Shown here in pieces: positions 17,212-30,289 of a stretch of 64,000 nucleotides of DNA. The DNA is taken from NCBI RefSeq assembly GCF_015775975.1, contig NZ_CP064056.1, forward strand, positions 1,736,001-1,800,000, given 5' to 3'. This DNA comes from Staphylococcus lloydii (lineage in GTDB: Bacteria; Bacillota; Bacilli; Staphylococcales; Staphylococcaceae). The notes beneath the pieces were generated by a model that made no database searches, had not been told where the DNA came from, and saw only the letters and a program-made list of their open reading frames with translations. The position numbers and the translations under genes were made by a program. Within the stretch, counting starts at the first letter, position 1, and every line of letters begins with the position of its first letter.

Positions 17212-18015
17212 TCACCCTTTTCCGTTCGATGTTTTAGAATTCGTAATAACTAATATAAAGGCCATAAAAACAATTAAGAACAGTGCAATTGTTGACCCCA
17301 TACCGTAATTTTGAATTACTAAAAATTGTTCTTCAATAGACGTACCAATATTAATAACTTTATTACCAGCAATTAATCTAGTAATCATAAATAAAGATAA
17401 TGCAGGAATAAACGTAACTTGAATACCTGTCAGTATCCCTTGCTTCGTTAAGGGTAATATCACTTTACGAAACGTTGTAAAAGGATTTGCGCCTAAATCT
17501 TTAGCGGCTTGTAATAAGTTATTTGGAATATCTTTCATACTATTAAAGATAGGTAAAATCATAAATGGTATATAAATATAAGTAGCTACAATTAGAAACG
17601 CTAGCGCTGTAAATAATAAGTGCGCTTTAGGTAAATGTAGTATATTTAACAATTGATTTATAATACCATCATGACTGAAAAGTCCAATAAATGCATAAGT
17701 CTTCAGTAGTAAATTTATCCATGTAGGAATAATAAGTATCAGTAACCATAAATTTTGATTTTTCGAAGCTTTAATAAAATAAGCAGCAGGGTAACTAACA
17801 AGTAGCGTCAATACAGTGATTGCTATCGCATAAATAACCGAATCCCAAATCATCGATAAATACTTCATAGACAATATTTGTTTATAATTACTAAAACTAA
17901 AGTGACCATTAATATCGATAAAAGAAAAATACACAAGCAATATTACCGGCACGATGATAAACAATACCATCCACAATAGATATGGAATAAATAAAAAATT
18001 AGATATTTTACGCAT
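17212..18015 (-). CDS. potB: Polyamine ABC transporter permease PotB
   Basis: The second permease of the importer, 267 residues and six helices, with the EAA loop [28 protein letters not shown] at 18013-18015 is supported by GAGGAGC seven bases upstream, and its ATGCGTAA overlaps the potA stop. The reading frame runs 29 codons further upstream inside potA, which is not used. Forms the membrane heterodimer with PotC. Confidence 0.93.
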   Translation of the reverse strand: MRKISNFLFIPYLLWMVLFIIVPVILLVYFSFIDINGHFSFSNYKQILSMKYLSMIWDSVIYAIAITVLTLLVSYPAAYFIKASKNQNLWLLILIIPTWINLLLKTYAFIGLFSHDGIINQLLNILHLPKAHLLFTALAFLIVATYIYIPFMILPIFNSMKDIPNNLLQAAKDLGANPFTTFRKVILPLTKQGILTGIQVTFIPALSLFMITRLIAGNKVINIGTSIEEQFLVIQNYGMGSTIALFLIVFMAFILVITNSKTSNGKG

Positions 18016-19102
18016 TGTCTTGCTCCTCATAGCTTTCAATTCGTTTATCAAATTCTTCTTCGCTTTCACCAGGCACCATGATATGAATAGCCTCTGGATC
18101 AAAATAAAGACCTACTTTACTACCAATCTCAGCTTTTTTAGTCGTGTGTATGACCCACTCGTATCCCTTTCTATCTATACAGCAAATTTCGTAATGGACA
18201 CCTCTAAATAGCATTGAATCAACTGTCACTTCAAACAAACCTTGTTCCGCTTCAATTAATGAAATATCTTCAGGACGTATAACGACTTCGACGTTTTTAC
18301 CTGATGGAATACCCATATCTACGCAATCAAAATCTTGTCCATAAATATTAACGACATAGTCACGTTGCATCATGCCTTTGACAATATTAGATTCACCAAT
18401 AAAATCTGCAACAAATCGGTTAACTGGTTCATCATATATATCAATTGGTGTGCCGAATTGTTGAATTTTGCCATCTTTCATAACAAAAATATAATCACTT
18501 AATGCTAAGGCTTCTTCTTGATCGTGTGTAACAAAAATAAATGTAATACCTAATCGAGATTGTATCTCTCTTAATTCATATTGCATTTCTGTACGTAATT
18601 TTAAATCAAGCGCAGATAAAGATTCATCTAATAATAATATTTCAGGTTCATTGACGATAGCACGAGCAATTGCAACACGTTGTTTTTGTCCCCCACTCAT
18701 ATCATCAATGCGTTTATTTTCATATCCATTTAATTTAACTAATTTCAAAGCTTCTTTTACTTTCGCTTCAATCTTTGATTTACTCATTTTTTTTAGCTTC
18801 AAGCCAAAGGCGATATTTTCAAATACATTTAAATGTGGAAATAGCGCATAATCTTGAAATACTGTGTTTACTTTACGCTTATTCGCAGCAATGTTAGTCA
18901 TAGATTTATTTTGGTAGATAATATCTCCACTATCCGGTTGTTCAAAACCTGCAATTAATTTAAGAATTGTAGTTTTTCCGCAACCCGAAGGCCCTAATAA
19001 GGTATAAAAAAAGCCTGATTCAATGTCTATATCTATTTCATTTAAAATTTGTTCATCATTATAACCTTTACTTACAGATTTAAAAGATAATAACGGCTTC
19101 AT
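18008..19102 (-). CDS. potA: Polyamine ABC transporter ATPase PotA
   Basis: Cytoplasmic ATPase that drives polyamine import, 364 residues. Walker A is GPSGCGKTT (37-45), the signature is MSGGQKQR (near 136, M in place of the usual L), Walker B is [12 protein letters not shown], followed by the H-loop THD; a C-terminal TOBE-type domain (about 280-350) is present. ATG start behind TATAGGAGG. It starts 11 bases after the regulator gene, so the two are one operon. Confidence 0.95.
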   Translation of the reverse strand: MKPLLSFKSVSKGYNDEQILNEIDIDIESGFFYTLLGPSGCGKTTILKLIAGFEQPDSGDIIYQNKSMTNIAANKRKVNTVFQDYALFPHLNVFENIAFGLKLKKMSKSKIEAKVKEALKLVKLNGYENKRIDDMSGGQKQRVAIARAIVNEPEILLLDESLSALDLKLRTEMQYELREIQSRLGITFIFVTHDQEEALALSDYIFVMKDGKIQQFGTPIDIYDEPVNRFVADFIGESNIVKGMMQRDYVVNIYGQDFDCVDMGIPSGKNVEVVIRPEDISLIEAEQGLFEVTVDSMLFRGVHYEICCIDRKGYEWVIHTTKKAEIGSKVGLYFDPEAIHIMVPGESEEEFDKRIESYEEQDNA

Positions 19103-19113
19103 TTCTTGTCCTC

Positions 19114-19653
19114 CTATAAATATGATGCAGTAGCAACGATGATTGCTTTCGCTATATGTTCACTACAATTAAACAATCTATGTTTGTCATTCGCTTTAAA
19201 ATATAGCGCATCTCCTTGTTGTGCTTGATAAATTTTTTCACCAAGTGCTAAAGTTATTGCGCCTTCTATACAAAAGATAAAAGTATCAGAGTTAGATGGA
19301 TTAAAATTTTTATATGTTGCTTGTGGTTTTAACGTCAACATTAAGGGTTCCATATCGAATTCATTAGATTGAGTGACTAACCATTTCAAAATATAGCCTT
19401 TGTCATATTCGTCATAAACAACTTGTGATTCTTGAGGATATAAGACCTTTTCTTCTTTTTTTTGTTTAAAAAACTCACTTGGAGATGTTCCTAATACTTC
19501 TAATATAGATAAAAAAGTTTCCATACTTGGTGAAGCATGTTGGCTTTCAATTTGAGAAATGTAACCTTTAGATAAATCTGTGCGTTCGGCTAATTCTTCT
19601 TGCGTTAAGTTTTTAATCTTACGTAAATTTTTAAGTTTTATTCCAATATTCAT
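19114..19653 (-). CDS. XRE-cupin transcriptional regulator upstream of potABCD
   Basis: Two-domain regulator of 179 residues: an N-terminal Cro/CI helix-turn-helix (about 5-60, [21 protein letters not shown]) and a C-terminal cupin (about 105-175, [40 protein letters not shown]). This build is common in PuuR-type regulators that sense polyamines or amino acids. It lies 11 bases upstream of potA on the same strand, so it is probably the local regulator and co-transcribed. ATG at 19651-19653 follows GGGTGAG; a GTG three codons upstream is less likely. Confidence 0.88.
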   Translation of the reverse strand: MNIGIKLKNLRKIKNLTQEELAERTDLSKGYISQIESQHASPSMETFLSILEVLGTSPSEFFKQKKEEKVLYPQESQVVYDEYDKGYILKWLVTQSNEFDMEPLMLTLKPQATYKNFNPSNSDTFIFCIEGAITLALGEKIYQAQQGDALYFKANDKHRLFNCSEHIAKAIIVATASYL

Positions 19654-19700
19654 TGCACTCACCCATCAAGTTGTATGTATTATTGTAAAAATAAAAAGAA

Positions 19701-19763
19701 CTATATTTTGTTTACTTTTATCAAACTTTTTGTTTAATGCTTAATAAAAATATCAAAATATAG
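19701..19763 (-). other. Inverted repeat between yktA and the xre-pot operon
   Basis: CTATATTTTG at 19701-19710 pairs with CAAAATATAG at 19754-19763 across a 43-base loop. On the minus strand the second arm is followed by TTCTTTTTATTTTT, so it could be the terminator of yktA, or an operator pair for the adjacent regulator. The sequence does not decide between these. Confidence 0.4.
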
Positions 19764-19778
19764 CTCAAATAACAATAG

Positions 19779-20057
19779 TTATTTTTGATTTGTAGATAAA
19801 TATTTTTCATCTGGGTTTTCTTGTGCATATTTCACAGCTTTATAGCTATTATAGCCGCTACCTTTTTCAAACTCTTTAAAGATTTGTTTTTCTTCTGCTT
19901 TACCTGGAACGATCTTTTTAAATTTACGATATTGTTCCATAAGATAGTCTCTTTCTACTTGTTGTTCGTAGAAAGCCTCAATTGCATTAAAAAAAGTAAC
20001 GACTGTTACCATTTCATCGTTAGTCCAATCTAAATCAATAGGATAATGATATTCCAT
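19779..20057 (-). CDS. UPF0223 (YktA) family protein
   Basis: Small soluble protein of 92 residues, the usual family length, beginning [20 protein letters not shown], the family hallmark. Rich in Tyr, Glu and Lys; no known function or catalytic motif. ATG start behind AAAGGAGGG. Its ribosome site region overlaps the T-run of the pdhD terminator upstream, so it is probably transcribed from a promoter at or inside the end of the pdh operon, or by readthrough. Confidence 0.85.
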   Translation of the reverse strand: MEYHYPIDLDWTNDEMVTVVTFFNAIEAFYEQQVERDYLMEQYRKFKKIVPGKAEEKQIFKEFEKGSGYNSYKAVKYAQENPDEKYLSTNQK

Positions 20058-20071
20058 TTTTACCCTCCTTT

Positions 20072-20106
20072 AATAAAAAAAGCCACTAGTCTATAACTAG
20101 TGGCTG
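20072..20106 (-). terminator. Terminator of the pdh operon
   Basis: Perfect ten-base-pair stem AGCCACTAGT / ACTAGTGGCT, five-base loop, seven Ts on the minus strand. Confidence 0.85.
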
Positions 20107-20135
20107 TTAACTCTAAAATACATGTAAGCTGATGA

Positions 20136-21542
20136 TTACATAGTGTGAATAGGTAAACCTAATGCTTTTTCAGCAGCTTCCATAGACATTTCACCTAATG
20201 TAGGGTGAGCATGTACTGTTAATGCTAAATCTTCAGCATTCATTCCTGATTCGATAGCTAAACCTAATTCAGAAATAATGTCAGAAGCACCAGTACCTAC
20301 TACTTGAGCACCTACTAATGTGTTGTCTTCTTTAAGCGTTAATAATTTTACGAAACCAGTAGTATCGTCTAATGATAACGCACGACCGTTAGCTGCGAAT
20401 GGGAATTTAGAAGCTTTAACTTGTAATCCTTCTTCTTTAGCTTGGTCTTCAGTATAACCTACTTGAGCTAATTCTGGCTCAGTGAAACATACTGCAGGCA
20501 TACCGATATAATCTACTTCAGAAGCTTCTCCAGCAATTACTTCAGCTGCAACTTTAGCTTCGTAGCTTGCTTTATGCGCTAATGGTAAACCAGGTACGAT
20601 ATCACCAATTGCAAAGATATTATCGATAGAAGTACGGCTTTGTTTGTCTACTTCTAATAATCCACGATCAGCAAATTTTAAGCCAAGTTCTTCTAAGCCT
20701 AATTCGTCTGTATTTGGACGACGACCTACAGTAACTAATACGTAGTCTGCTTCGATACTTTGTTCTTCACCATTAACTTCGTAAGTAACTGTTACGCCAT
20801 TTTCTGATTCGTCAGCTGATTTAGCCATTGCTTCAGTAACGATTTCGACACCTTTTTCTTTCATACCTTTTTTAACAGGTTGAGTCATTTGTTTTTCGAA
20901 ACCGCCTAAAATGTCTTTAGCACCTTCTAAAATAGTAACTTCAGAACCAAAGTTAGCGAATGCTGTACCAAGTTCAGATCCGATATAACCGCCACCAACA
21001 ACAACAAGTTTACCAGGAACTTCTTGTAAGTTTAATGCGCCTGTTGAATCGATAACACGGTTACCAAATTTGAAATTAGGGATTTCAATTGGTCTAGAAC
21101 CAGTAGCGATAATAGCATTTTTGAAATTGTAAGTTTGAGCGCTCTTGTCGTCCATAACACGTAAACTGTTATTATCAACGAAATAAGCTTCGCCTTTAAC
21201 GATTTCTACTTTATTACCTTTTAATAGTCCTTCAACGCCACCAGTTAATTTATTAACAACTGATTCTTTGAATTCTTGAACTTTGTCAAATTTAAGTGAT
21301 ACGCTTTCAGCGATAACACCTAAGTTTTCAGAATGTTGTGCTTCACTGTAACGGTGAGAAGCGTGTAATAAAGCTTTTGAAGGAATACATCCAACGTTAA
21401 GACATACGCCACCTAAGTTACCTTTTTCTACGATTGTTACTTTTTGACCTAATTGTGCTGCGCGGATTGCTGCAACATAACCCCCTGGTCCTGCTCCAAT
21501 TACAATAGTATCAGTTTCAATTGGGAAATCTCCAACTACCAT
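20136..21542 (-). CDS. pdhD: Dihydrolipoamide dehydrogenase (E3)
   Basis: FAD flavoprotein that reoxidises the dihydrolipoyl groups of the pyruvate dehydrogenase complex and passes electrons to NAD+. 468 residues. FAD-binding [17 protein letters not shown] starts at 16, the redox disulphide is C47/C52 in [13 protein letters not shown], the NAD site is [10 protein letters not shown], and the catalytic His-Glu pair is in [13 protein letters not shown] near 444-456. ATG start; its GGAGGGGT ribosome site overlaps the pdhC stop, so the two are translationally coupled. Last gene of pdhABCD. Confidence 0.97.
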   Translation of the reverse strand: MVVGDFPIETDTIVIGAGPGGYVAAIRAAQLGQKVTIVEKGNLGGVCLNVGCIPSKALLHASHRYSEAQHSENLGVIAESVSLKFDKVQEFKESVVNKLTGGVEGLLKGNKVEIVKGEAYFVDNNSLRVMDDKSAQTYNFKNAIIATGSRPIEIPNFKFGNRVIDSTGALNLQEVPGKLVVVGGGYIGSELGTAFANFGSEVTILEGAKDILGGFEKQMTQPVKKGMKEKGVEIVTEAMAKSADESENGVTVTYEVNGEEQSIEADYVLVTVGRRPNTDELGLEELGLKFADRGLLEVDKQSRTSIDNIFAIGDIVPGLPLAHKASYEAKVAAEVIAGEASEVDYIGMPAVCFTEPELAQVGYTEDQAKEEGLQVKASKFPFAANGRALSLDDTTGFVKLLTLKEDNTLVGAQVVGTGASDIISELGLAIESGMNAEDLALTVHAHPTLGEMSMEAAEKALGLPIHTM

Positions 21543-21545
21543 GTT

Positions 21546-22847
21546 TTACCCCTCCATTAATAATAATTCTGGATTATTTAATAATCGTTTAATATGGTTC
21601 ATCGCATTTTGTCCAGTAGCACCATCAATTTGTCTGTGGTCGAAACTTAATGATAATGATAATACTGGCGCTGCCACAATTTCACCATCTTTTACGATAG
21701 GTTTTTGTGCAATGCGTCCGATTCCTAGGATAGCAACTTCTGGGTGATTAATAACTGGTGTGAACCATTGTCCACCAGCTGAACCGATATTACTAATTGT
21801 ACATGTAGCACCTTTCATTTCGTCAGAAGCTAATTTACCATCACGTGCTTTAACAGCTAGTTCATTAATTTCATCAGAAATTTGGAAAATAGATTTACGG
21901 TCAGCATTTTTAACAACAGGAACTAATAAGCCTCTGTCAGTGTCTGCCGCAATACCAATGTTCCAATAGTGTTTGTGTACAATTTCGCCAGCTTCTTCAT
22001 TAAATGAAGTGTTTAATGCTGGGTATTTTTTCAGTGCAGAAACTAATGCTTTAACAACATAAGGTAAGAATGTTAATTTAACACCTTGTTCAGCAGCAAT
22101 TTCTTTGAATTTCTTACGGTGATCCCATAACTCTTGAACATCAATTTCATCCATTAATGTTACGTGTGGTGCAGTATGCTTAGAGTTAACCATTGCTTTA
22201 GCAATCGCTTTACGCATAGCTGGGATTTTTTCTGTAGTTTCTGGGAATTCACCTTCAGTAGCTGTTGGTGCTGATTGTGCTGCGCTTGCAGTTTCTTCAG
22301 TACTTTGAGCTTCAGTAGTGCTTTCAGAAGTAGTTTGTCCACCATTTAAGTGAGCATCGATATCTTCTTTAGTTATGCGACCATTTTTACCAGTAGCTGA
22401 TACTGCTTTAATGTTAACGCCATTTTCACGCGCATATTTACGTACAGATGGCATCGCTTTAACGCGTTTGTTTTCGTCTACATCTTCTTCTTGAGTAGAT
22501 GCTGATGTAGATTCAGTAGCAGCTTCTTCTTTACTATCGTCAGCTGATTCTGATGATTGTGAAGCACTTTCATCGCTATCGCTACCTTTGAAAGTCATTT
22601 CTTCAGCGTCAGGCGCATCGATTTTAACAATTGTGTCACCAACTACTGCAACTGTACCTTCGTCTACTAATACTTCTTCAACAGTACCACTTACAGGTGA
22701 TGGAATTTCAACAACTGATTTATCATTTTGTACTTCTGCTAATACATCGTCTTCTTCGATTTGATCTCCGGCTTTAACAAACCATTTTACGATTTCGCCT
22801 TCGTGGATACCTTCACCAATGTCGGGTAATTTAAATTCAAATGCCAC
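21546..22847 (-). CDS. pdhC: Dihydrolipoamide acetyltransferase (E2)
   Basis: Core of the pyruvate dehydrogenase complex; moves the acetyl group from E1 to CoA. 433 residues: one lipoyl domain (1-80, lipoyl lysine K43 in [11 protein letters not shown]), an acidic Ser/Glu linker, the E1/E3-binding domain (about 130-165, [15 protein letters not shown]), a second Ala/Thr/Glu linker, and the catalytic domain ending in [12 protein letters not shown] with H404 and D408. GTG start (22845-22847) behind TAGGAGGAC. It follows pdhB after about 140 bases. Confidence 0.96.
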   Translation of the reverse strand: MAFEFKLPDIGEGIHEGEIVKWFVKAGDQIEEDDVLAEVQNDKSVVEIPSPVSGTVEEVLVDEGTVAVVGDTIVKIDAPDAEEMTFKGSDSDESASQSSESADDSKEEAATESTSASTQEEDVDENKRVKAMPSVRKYARENGVNIKAVSATGKNGRITKEDIDAHLNGGQTTSESTTEAQSTEETASAAQSAPTATEGEFPETTEKIPAMRKAIAKAMVNSKHTAPHVTLMDEIDVQELWDHRKKFKEIAAEQGVKLTFLPYVVKALVSALKKYPALNTSFNEEAGEIVHKHYWNIGIAADTDRGLLVPVVKNADRKSIFQISDEINELAVKARDGKLASDEMKGATCTISNIGSAGGQWFTPVINHPEVAILGIGRIAQKPIVKDGEIVAAPVLSLSLSFDHRQIDGATGQNAMNHIKRLLNNPELLLMEG

Positions 22848-22988
22848 GTTTTTGTCCTCCTAAGATTTCAATTTAAGTTATTGTGTGGAATTTTACTATG
22901 TACAAACATAGCTTAACATATTTCATTTATAAAACATTAGAGAGAAGTAGAGAAATTTGCATTCAACTACTTCTGACTAATGTATTAA

Positions 22989-23966
22989 TTAGAATTCTAA
23001 TGTTGCTTTAGCTTTTTCTAAGATATCATTTTTGTTAGGTAACCAAACATTTTCAGCTTGAGTAAATGGATATACAGTATCTGCCGCAGCAACACGAGCG
23101 ATTGGTGCTTCTAATGATAAGATAGCACGTTCTGCTAATTCTGAAGCTACTGTAGCACCTACACCAGCTTGACGTTGTGCTTCTTGAACTACTACTGCAC
23201 GACCAGTTTTTTCAACTGATGCAACAAGTGTTTCGATATCGATTGGTTGAACAGTACGTAAGTCGATGACTTCAACTGAATGTCCATCTTTTTCTAACTC
23301 TTCTGCAGCTTTAAGTGATTCTTGAACCATTGCACCGTATGCAATAATTGTTAAATCTGTACCTTCTTGTTTTACATTGGCTTTACCAATTTCAACTGTA
23401 TATTCTTCTTCAGGTACCTCATCACGGAATGAACGATATAATTTCATATGTTCTAAATATACGACTGGGTCATTGCTTCTAATTGCTGAAACTAATAATC
23501 CTTTAGCGTCGTATGGATTTGAAGGAATTACAACTGTTAATCCAGGAGATTGAGCTAAAATACCTTCTAAGTTATCTGCGTGCAATTCAGGTGTATGTAC
23601 GCCACCACCGAACGGAGCGCGGATTGTTACTGGTGCAGTTTTAGAGTTACCAGAACGGAAACGAGTACGAGCTATTTGACCCGCTACAGCATCAAAGACT
23701 TCAAATACGAAACCTAAGAATTGGATTTCCATTACAGGACGGTAACCTTCTAAAGTTAAACCTAATGCTAAACCACCGATACCTGATTCTGCTAATGGTG
23801 TATCGAAAACACGGTCTTCGCCGAATTCTTTTTGTAACCCTTCAGTTACACGGAAAACCCCACCATTAACACCAACGTCTTCACCGAAAAGTAAAACGTT
23901 CTCGTCGTTTTGTAATTCAGTTTTAAGCGCATTGTTAATCGCTTGAACCATTGTCATTTGTGCCAT
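22989..23966 (-). CDS. pdhB: Pyruvate dehydrogenase E1 beta subunit
   Basis: Beta half of the alpha2-beta2 E1 component that decarboxylates pyruvate on thiamine diphosphate. 325 residues, with the transketolase pyrimidine-binding region (about 5-180; [36 protein letters not shown]) and a C-terminal transketolase-type domain. ATG start with AGGAG about 12 bases away, a slightly long spacing. It follows pdhA by three bases, so the two subunits are made together. Confidence 0.96.
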   Translation of the reverse strand: MAQMTMVQAINNALKTELQNDENVLLFGEDVGVNGGVFRVTEGLQKEFGEDRVFDTPLAESGIGGLALGLTLEGYRPVMEIQFLGFVFEVFDAVAGQIARTRFRSGNSKTAPVTIRAPFGGGVHTPELHADNLEGILAQSPGLTVVIPSNPYDAKGLLVSAIRSNDPVVYLEHMKLYRSFRDEVPEEEYTVEIGKANVKQEGTDLTIIAYGAMVQESLKAAEELEKDGHSVEVIDLRTVQPIDIETLVASVEKTGRAVVVQEAQRQAGVGATVASELAERAILSLEAPIARVAAADTVYPFTQAENVWLPNKNDILEKAKATLEF

Positions 23967-23969
23967 GGG

Positions 23970-25082
<1,113 letters not shown>

Positions 25083-25189
25083 TCAATTCACCATACCTTT
25101 CCCGTATAATAGAAATTCATTTTATCCTATCACATTGTATCACAAAACTGTTTCACTGTTAAACAATTAAAAAAAGTTCTGTTATACAA

Positions 25190-25217
25190 CAAAAAGGTAC
25201 AGTTTCAAAACTGTACC
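25190..25217 (-). terminator. Terminator or leader hairpin between ykyA and pdhA
   Basis: Perfect ten-base-pair inverted repeat GGTACAGTTT / AAACTGTACC with a two-base loop, followed by TTTTTGTTG on the minus strand. It may end ykyA transcripts or act as an attenuator in a pdh leader. Confidence 0.65.
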
Positions 25218-25282
25218 AATATATAATCTATGACTGTACTAGTAGATAAAAAGCGTCAAATAGCGTCACTCACCACTGTGAA

Positions 25283-25296
25283 TGTAAGCGCAATCA
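25283..25296. promoter_or_regulatory. Candidate cre (CcpA) site
   Basis: TGTAAGCGCAATCA fits every defined position of the Gram-positive consensus TGNAANCGNWNNCA. It lies in the ykyA-pdhA gap, about 200 bases before pdhA. CcpA binding is inferred from the match only. Confidence 0.45.
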
Positions 25297-25323
25297 TTTC
25301 TCCAGCATTATTTGCTTCATAAA

Positions 25324-25950
25324 TTACATTAAATTATCGACATCTTGTTTTTCTTCTTTTACTTTTTTCATTGCACTAGAATATTTTTTAAATTGTTTAT
25401 TCATATCTTTATATGCACCTGAAATAGCTTCTGATTTTTTATCGATTTTACTTTGTGAAGGTTGTCCTTTTGAAGCATATTCAAACATATCTTTTTCTTT
25501 ATTCATTACATTTTTATATGCATCTGCGTATTTTTCATGTGCTTTATATTTTTCTTTTAATGCATCATCTAATTGTTTAACTTCACGTTGTTTTTTACTA
25601 TTTCCAATTTTATCAATGTGTTTAGAAGCTTTCTTATAATCTTGATGAGATTTGTCCATTGCATTTTCTTCGTCTTTGAAAGTTTGTTGTCTTTCTTTCG
25701 TATTATCTATTACTTTTTTAGCAATCTCTTTTTCTTTATCTTCGTCTTTCCCTTTTAAACTTTGCACTAATTTATTTTTCTTCTGTTCAAGATCATTTAG
25801 TTTTTTACTAGATGTGTTAATAGATTTTTCATCATCAAAAGCTTTTTGAATTTGATTATTGTATGCTTTCATTTCGCCTTTATCGGTAGTACAACCAGCT
25901 AGTAGAATTGTCGAAGCTAATGCGACACCGATTCCATGTTTTAATTTCAT
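25324..25950 (-). CDS. ykyA: YkyA family cell-wall-binding lipoprotein
   Basis: Secreted lipoprotein of 208 residues. The signal peptide ends in a lipobox, LLAGC, with the lipidated cysteine at 20; the mature part is almost entirely Lys/Glu/Asp/Gln-rich and predicted long alpha-helical coiled coil. This matches the YkyA family, annotated as putative cell-wall-binding lipoproteins. Function is unknown. ATG start behind AGGAGGAATT. It lies between def and pdhABCD as in Bacillus. Confidence 0.85.
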   Translation of the reverse strand: MKLKHGIGVALASTILLAGCTTDKGEMKAYNNQIQKAFDDEKSINTSSKKLNDLEQKKNKLVQSLKGKDEDKEKEIAKKVIDNTKERQQTFKDEENAMDKSHQDYKKASKHIDKIGNSKKQREVKQLDDALKEKYKAHEKYADAYKNVMNKEKDMFEYASKGQPSQSKIDKKSEAISGAYKDMNKQFKKYSSAMKKVKEEKQDVDNLM

Positions 25951-26072
25951 ATTAAGCTAATTCCTCCTCTATGTGTGTGTTATATTATATAATATTATAT
26001 TATAAATCAAATAGATTACTGTATTTTAATTATTCAAATTTGGTATAGTGAAAGTAAGGAAGGTGTAAGTAA

Positions 26073-26624
26073 ATGTTAACAATGAAAGACATAATAAGAG
26101 ACGGTCATCCAACTTTGCGTGAAAAAGCTAAAGATGTTGATTTACCATTGTCAGATGAAGACCGCTCAACATTAGAATCAATGCGAGAATTTTTAATTAA
26201 TAGTCAAGATGAAGAAACAGCTAACAAATATGGGCTACGCTCAGGTGTCGGATTAGCCGCACCTCAAATCAATGTTTCCAAAAAAATGATAGCCGTTTAT
26301 CTCCCTGATGACGGTAATGGCAAAGCATATGACTTAACTTTAGTTAATCCTAAAATCATAAGTCATAGTGTTCAAGAAGCTTATTTACCAACAGGTGAAG
26401 GTTGTCTTAGCGTCGATGAAAATATACCTGGCTTAGTACATCGTAAATTTAGAATTACGGTAAAAGCAACAGATATGGATGGCAAAGAAGTAAAATTAAG
26501 ACTTAAAGGCTATCCAGCAATAGTCGTCCAACATGAGATTGACCATGTTAACGGCGTTATGTTTTATGATCATATTGATCAAAACAATCCATTACAACCT
26601 CATCAAGATGCTGTTGAAGTTTAA
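26073..26624 (+). CDS. def: Peptide deformylase
   Basis: Metallo-enzyme that removes the formyl group from the N-terminus of nascent proteins. 183 residues, the length of the essential type II deformylases. The three motifs are present: GVGLAAPQI (58-66), EGCLSV with metal ligand C111, and HEIDH with ligands H154/H158 and catalytic E155. Residues 76-90 hold the insert typical of type II enzymes. ATG start behind GGAAGGTG. Monocistronic, closed by a strong hairpin. Confidence 0.97.
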   Translation: MLTMKDIIRDGHPTLREKAKDVDLPLSDEDRSTLESMREFLINSQDEETANKYGLRSGVGLAAPQINVSKKMIAVYLPDDGNGKAYDLTLVNPKIISHSVQEAYLPTGEGCLSVDENIPGLVHRKFRITVKATDMDGKEVKLRLKGYPAIVVQHEIDHVNGVMFYDHIDQNNPLQPHQDAVEV

Positions 26625-26625
26625 T

Positions 26626-26668
26626 TAAAAAAGGAGAGGAATTACTTTTGTAATTCCTCTCTTTTTAC
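26626..26668. terminator. Bidirectional terminator after def
   Basis: Stem AAAAAGGAGAGGAATTAC / GTAATTCCTCTCTTTTT with a four-base loop; T-runs on both strands, so it also ends the converging small gene. Confidence 0.88.
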
Positions 26669-26670
26669 GT

Positions 26671-26943
26671 TTACATAAAATCGTCTCGTCGTTCACTGTA
26701 AGATATATGTAATTCATCTAAACTTTTCTTTAACGCATTTAATTCTTGGATATCAATAAATTCTGGGTCGTGATTATGTTTAATAAAATATTGATCATCC
26801 TTTTGCGTATCGACAATCTCTTCATAATTAAAAAACATAATTACTTGTTCAGTTCTCACTTCAAACGTAACGCCTTTAAAAATTTTGTCATCTCGTTGTT
26901 TTTCACGTTTCACATCTTCAATAATTCTACTTGTTTGATCCAA
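26671..26943 (-). CDS. Conserved hypothetical protein, about 90 residues
   Basis: Not recognised as a named family. A small, charged, soluble protein with a helical start (DQTSRIIEDVKREKQRDD), a short beta-like middle (GVTFEVRTEQVIMFFNYEE) and a helical end; no signal peptide or metal motif. I place the start at TTG 26941-26943 because TTAGGTGAT lies at suitable distance; the GTG at 26950-26952 overlaps that ribosome site. I recall a gene of this size at the same place in other staphylococci, which supports it being real. Confidence 0.6.
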   Translation of the reverse strand: MDQTSRIIEDVKREKQRDDKIFKGVTFEVRTEQVIMFFNYEEIVDTQKDDQYFIKHNHDPEFIDIQELNALKKSLDELHISYSERRDDFM

Positions 26944-27208
26944 ACTAATCACCTAAATTCTATTTTGTCTCGAATTTCAACTACTACTTTCACTTACTAC
27001 TCTCCTATGAGTTATATTATTTCATAATAAATAAATTTCCACATTTACTCAAGACTAATATTAAAAATCAACTGAACTTTCAGATTATTATCATTTATAA
27101 GTTTAAGAAGTACATTAATTTAAAACATAAATAATAGTTAGTTGCTCATGATAAACTGCTTTATTTATTCATTAACATCATGTAAAATAGGAAATAACTA
27201 GAATTAGA

Positions 27209-27237
27209 TTAATATTGATTACATCTATTCTTATACT
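27209..27237 (+). promoter_or_regulatory. Candidate promoter of rpoY-rnjA
   Basis: TTAATA (27209-27214), exactly 17 bases, TATACT (27232-27237). It would start transcription near 27243 and give a leader of about 170 bases. Confidence 0.45.
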
Positions 27238-27242
27238 GAACG

Positions 27243-27414
27243 AAATTAACTTCCCTAGAAACATACTGGGCAGAAAGCTTGTATGTTCTTTTATATTCAG
27301 AAACTTTGCCTATTTTACAAATATGATGCCGTTCATTTTGTATGTGTATTCGACTAGGGTTTTTATTCAATAATATTAAATATATAGAGATAGCAATAGG
27401 AGGAAATATAGATA
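27243..27414 (+). promoter_or_regulatory. Structured 5' leader of rpoY-rnjA
   Basis: The leader has a hairpin AACATAC (27260-27266) / GTATGTT (27281-27287) followed by CTTTTAT. Its loop sequence GGCAGAAAG can pair with CTTTGCC at 27304-27310, apart from a small bulge, making a pseudoknot. Outer segments CCCTAG (27253-27258) and CTAGGG (27354-27359) are complementary, the latter followed by TTTTTATT, which looks terminator-like. None of the riboswitch families I know fits. A regulatory leader is inference. Confidence 0.4.
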
Positions 27415-29429
<2,015 letters not shown>

Positions 29430-29454
29430 CATTTGAATATTTTAACAAATATAT

Positions 29455-29497
29455 AAGGAGTATAGCTATCTGCATCAGATAGTTATACTCCTTTTTT
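29455..29497 (+). terminator. Terminator of rpoY-rnjA
   Basis: Long stem AAGGAGTATA-CTATCT / AGATAG-TATACTCCTT with a single mismatch and a short loop, then six Ts. Confidence 0.88.
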
Positions 29498-29499
29498 GA

Positions 29500-29537
29500 T
29501 AGCAAAAAGCGTGTCGAATTAACATCCAACACGCTTT
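29500..29537 (-). terminator. Terminator of ktrA
   Basis: Stem AAAGCGTGT / ACACGCTTT with a 14-base loop, T-run on the minus strand, close to the ktrA stop. Confidence 0.75.
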
Positions 29538-29551
29538 AAAATCGCATAAAT

Positions 29552-30211
29552 TTATCTTACAACTTTCATTTCAAAACGATTTAAGTCATTATCATGACCA
29601 ATCATTATTAAGATATCGCCGATTTCTATATTTTCATTCGGATCAGGAGAAACTAATATATTTCTACCACGTTTAACGGCTATAATACTAATACCAAATT
29701 GAGCTCTAATATCCAATTCAATAATCGTTTTACCTGCCATTTTTTCACTTGCTTTGATTTCTACAATAGAATGCTCATCGGCTAATTCTAGGTAATCTAA
29801 TACGCTCGCACTTGCTACGTTATGAGCAATACGACGACCCATATCACGCTCTGGATGAACAACTGTATCCGCCCCAATTTTATTTAAAATTTTCGCATGG
29901 TAGTCATTTTGTGCTTTAGCTGTTACTTTTTTAACACCTAGCTCTTTTAAAATAAGTGTCGTCAATGTACTAGATTGAATATTTTCACCAATCGCGACGA
30001 TTACATGGTCAAAGTTTCTAATACCTAAACTTTTCATTACGGCTTCATCAGTTGTATCAGCAACTACTGCATGAGTAGCAATCTCACTATACTCATTCAC
30101 ACGTGCTTCATTACTATCGATTGCCATAACGTCCATATCTAATGCATTTAATTCTCTAACAATACTACCGCCAAAACGGCCTAATCCTATAACCACATAC
30201 TCTTTATCCAT
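29552..30211 (-). CDS. ktrA: Potassium channel gating subunit, KtrA/KtrC type
   Basis: Cytoplasmic RCK protein that gates a KtrB/KtrD-type K+ uptake channel. 219 residues: RCK_N Rossmann domain (1-120) with the nucleotide motif GLGRFGG (9-15) and acidic D32 after the second strand, then RCK_C (about 135-219). The S. aureus homologue is a known c-di-AMP receptor through its RCK_C domain and has been called both KtrA and KtrC. No channel subunit is in this window, as in S. aureus. ATG start behind AATGGAGGACG; downstream of cydAB on the same strand. Confidence 0.9.
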   Translation of the reverse strand: MDKEYVVIGLGRFGGSIVRELNALDMDVMAIDSNEARVNEYSEIATHAVVADTTDEAVMKSLGIRNFDHVIVAIGENIQSSTLTTLILKELGVKKVTAKAQNDYHAKILNKIGADTVVHPERDMGRRIAHNVASASVLDYLELADEHSIVEIKASEKMAGKTIIELDIRAQFGISIIAVKRGRNILVSPDPNENIEIGDILIMIGHDNDLNRFEMKVVR

Positions 30212-30219
30212 ATGCGTCC

Positions 30220-30281
30220 TCCATTAAAAAATAAAGGTGCGAAAAGGGTCACATTGTTAAACAATTTGCTAACCCTTCTCA
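30220..30281 (-). terminator. Probable terminator of cydAB
   Basis: Imperfect hairpin GAAAAGGGT / ACCCTTCTC with an inner TTGTTAAACAA, followed on the minus strand by CGCACCTTTATTTTTT. It ends 10-20 bases before ktrA begins, so some readthrough into ktrA is possible. Confidence 0.6.
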
Positions 30282-30289
30282 CCCTTTTG

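Larger units (their letters stand above)
26944..27414. other. Gap before rpoY: mostly leader RNA
   Basis: A 470-base gap with no gene. The left half is featureless AT-rich DNA; the right half holds a promoter and a structured leader for rpoY-rnjA, described separately. Confidence 0.6.

Noticed and set aside
27243..27414. T-box riboswitch in the rpoY leader
   Set aside because: No AGGGTGGNACCGCG T-box sequence and no stem I with a specifier loop; the downstream genes are not amino-acid related.
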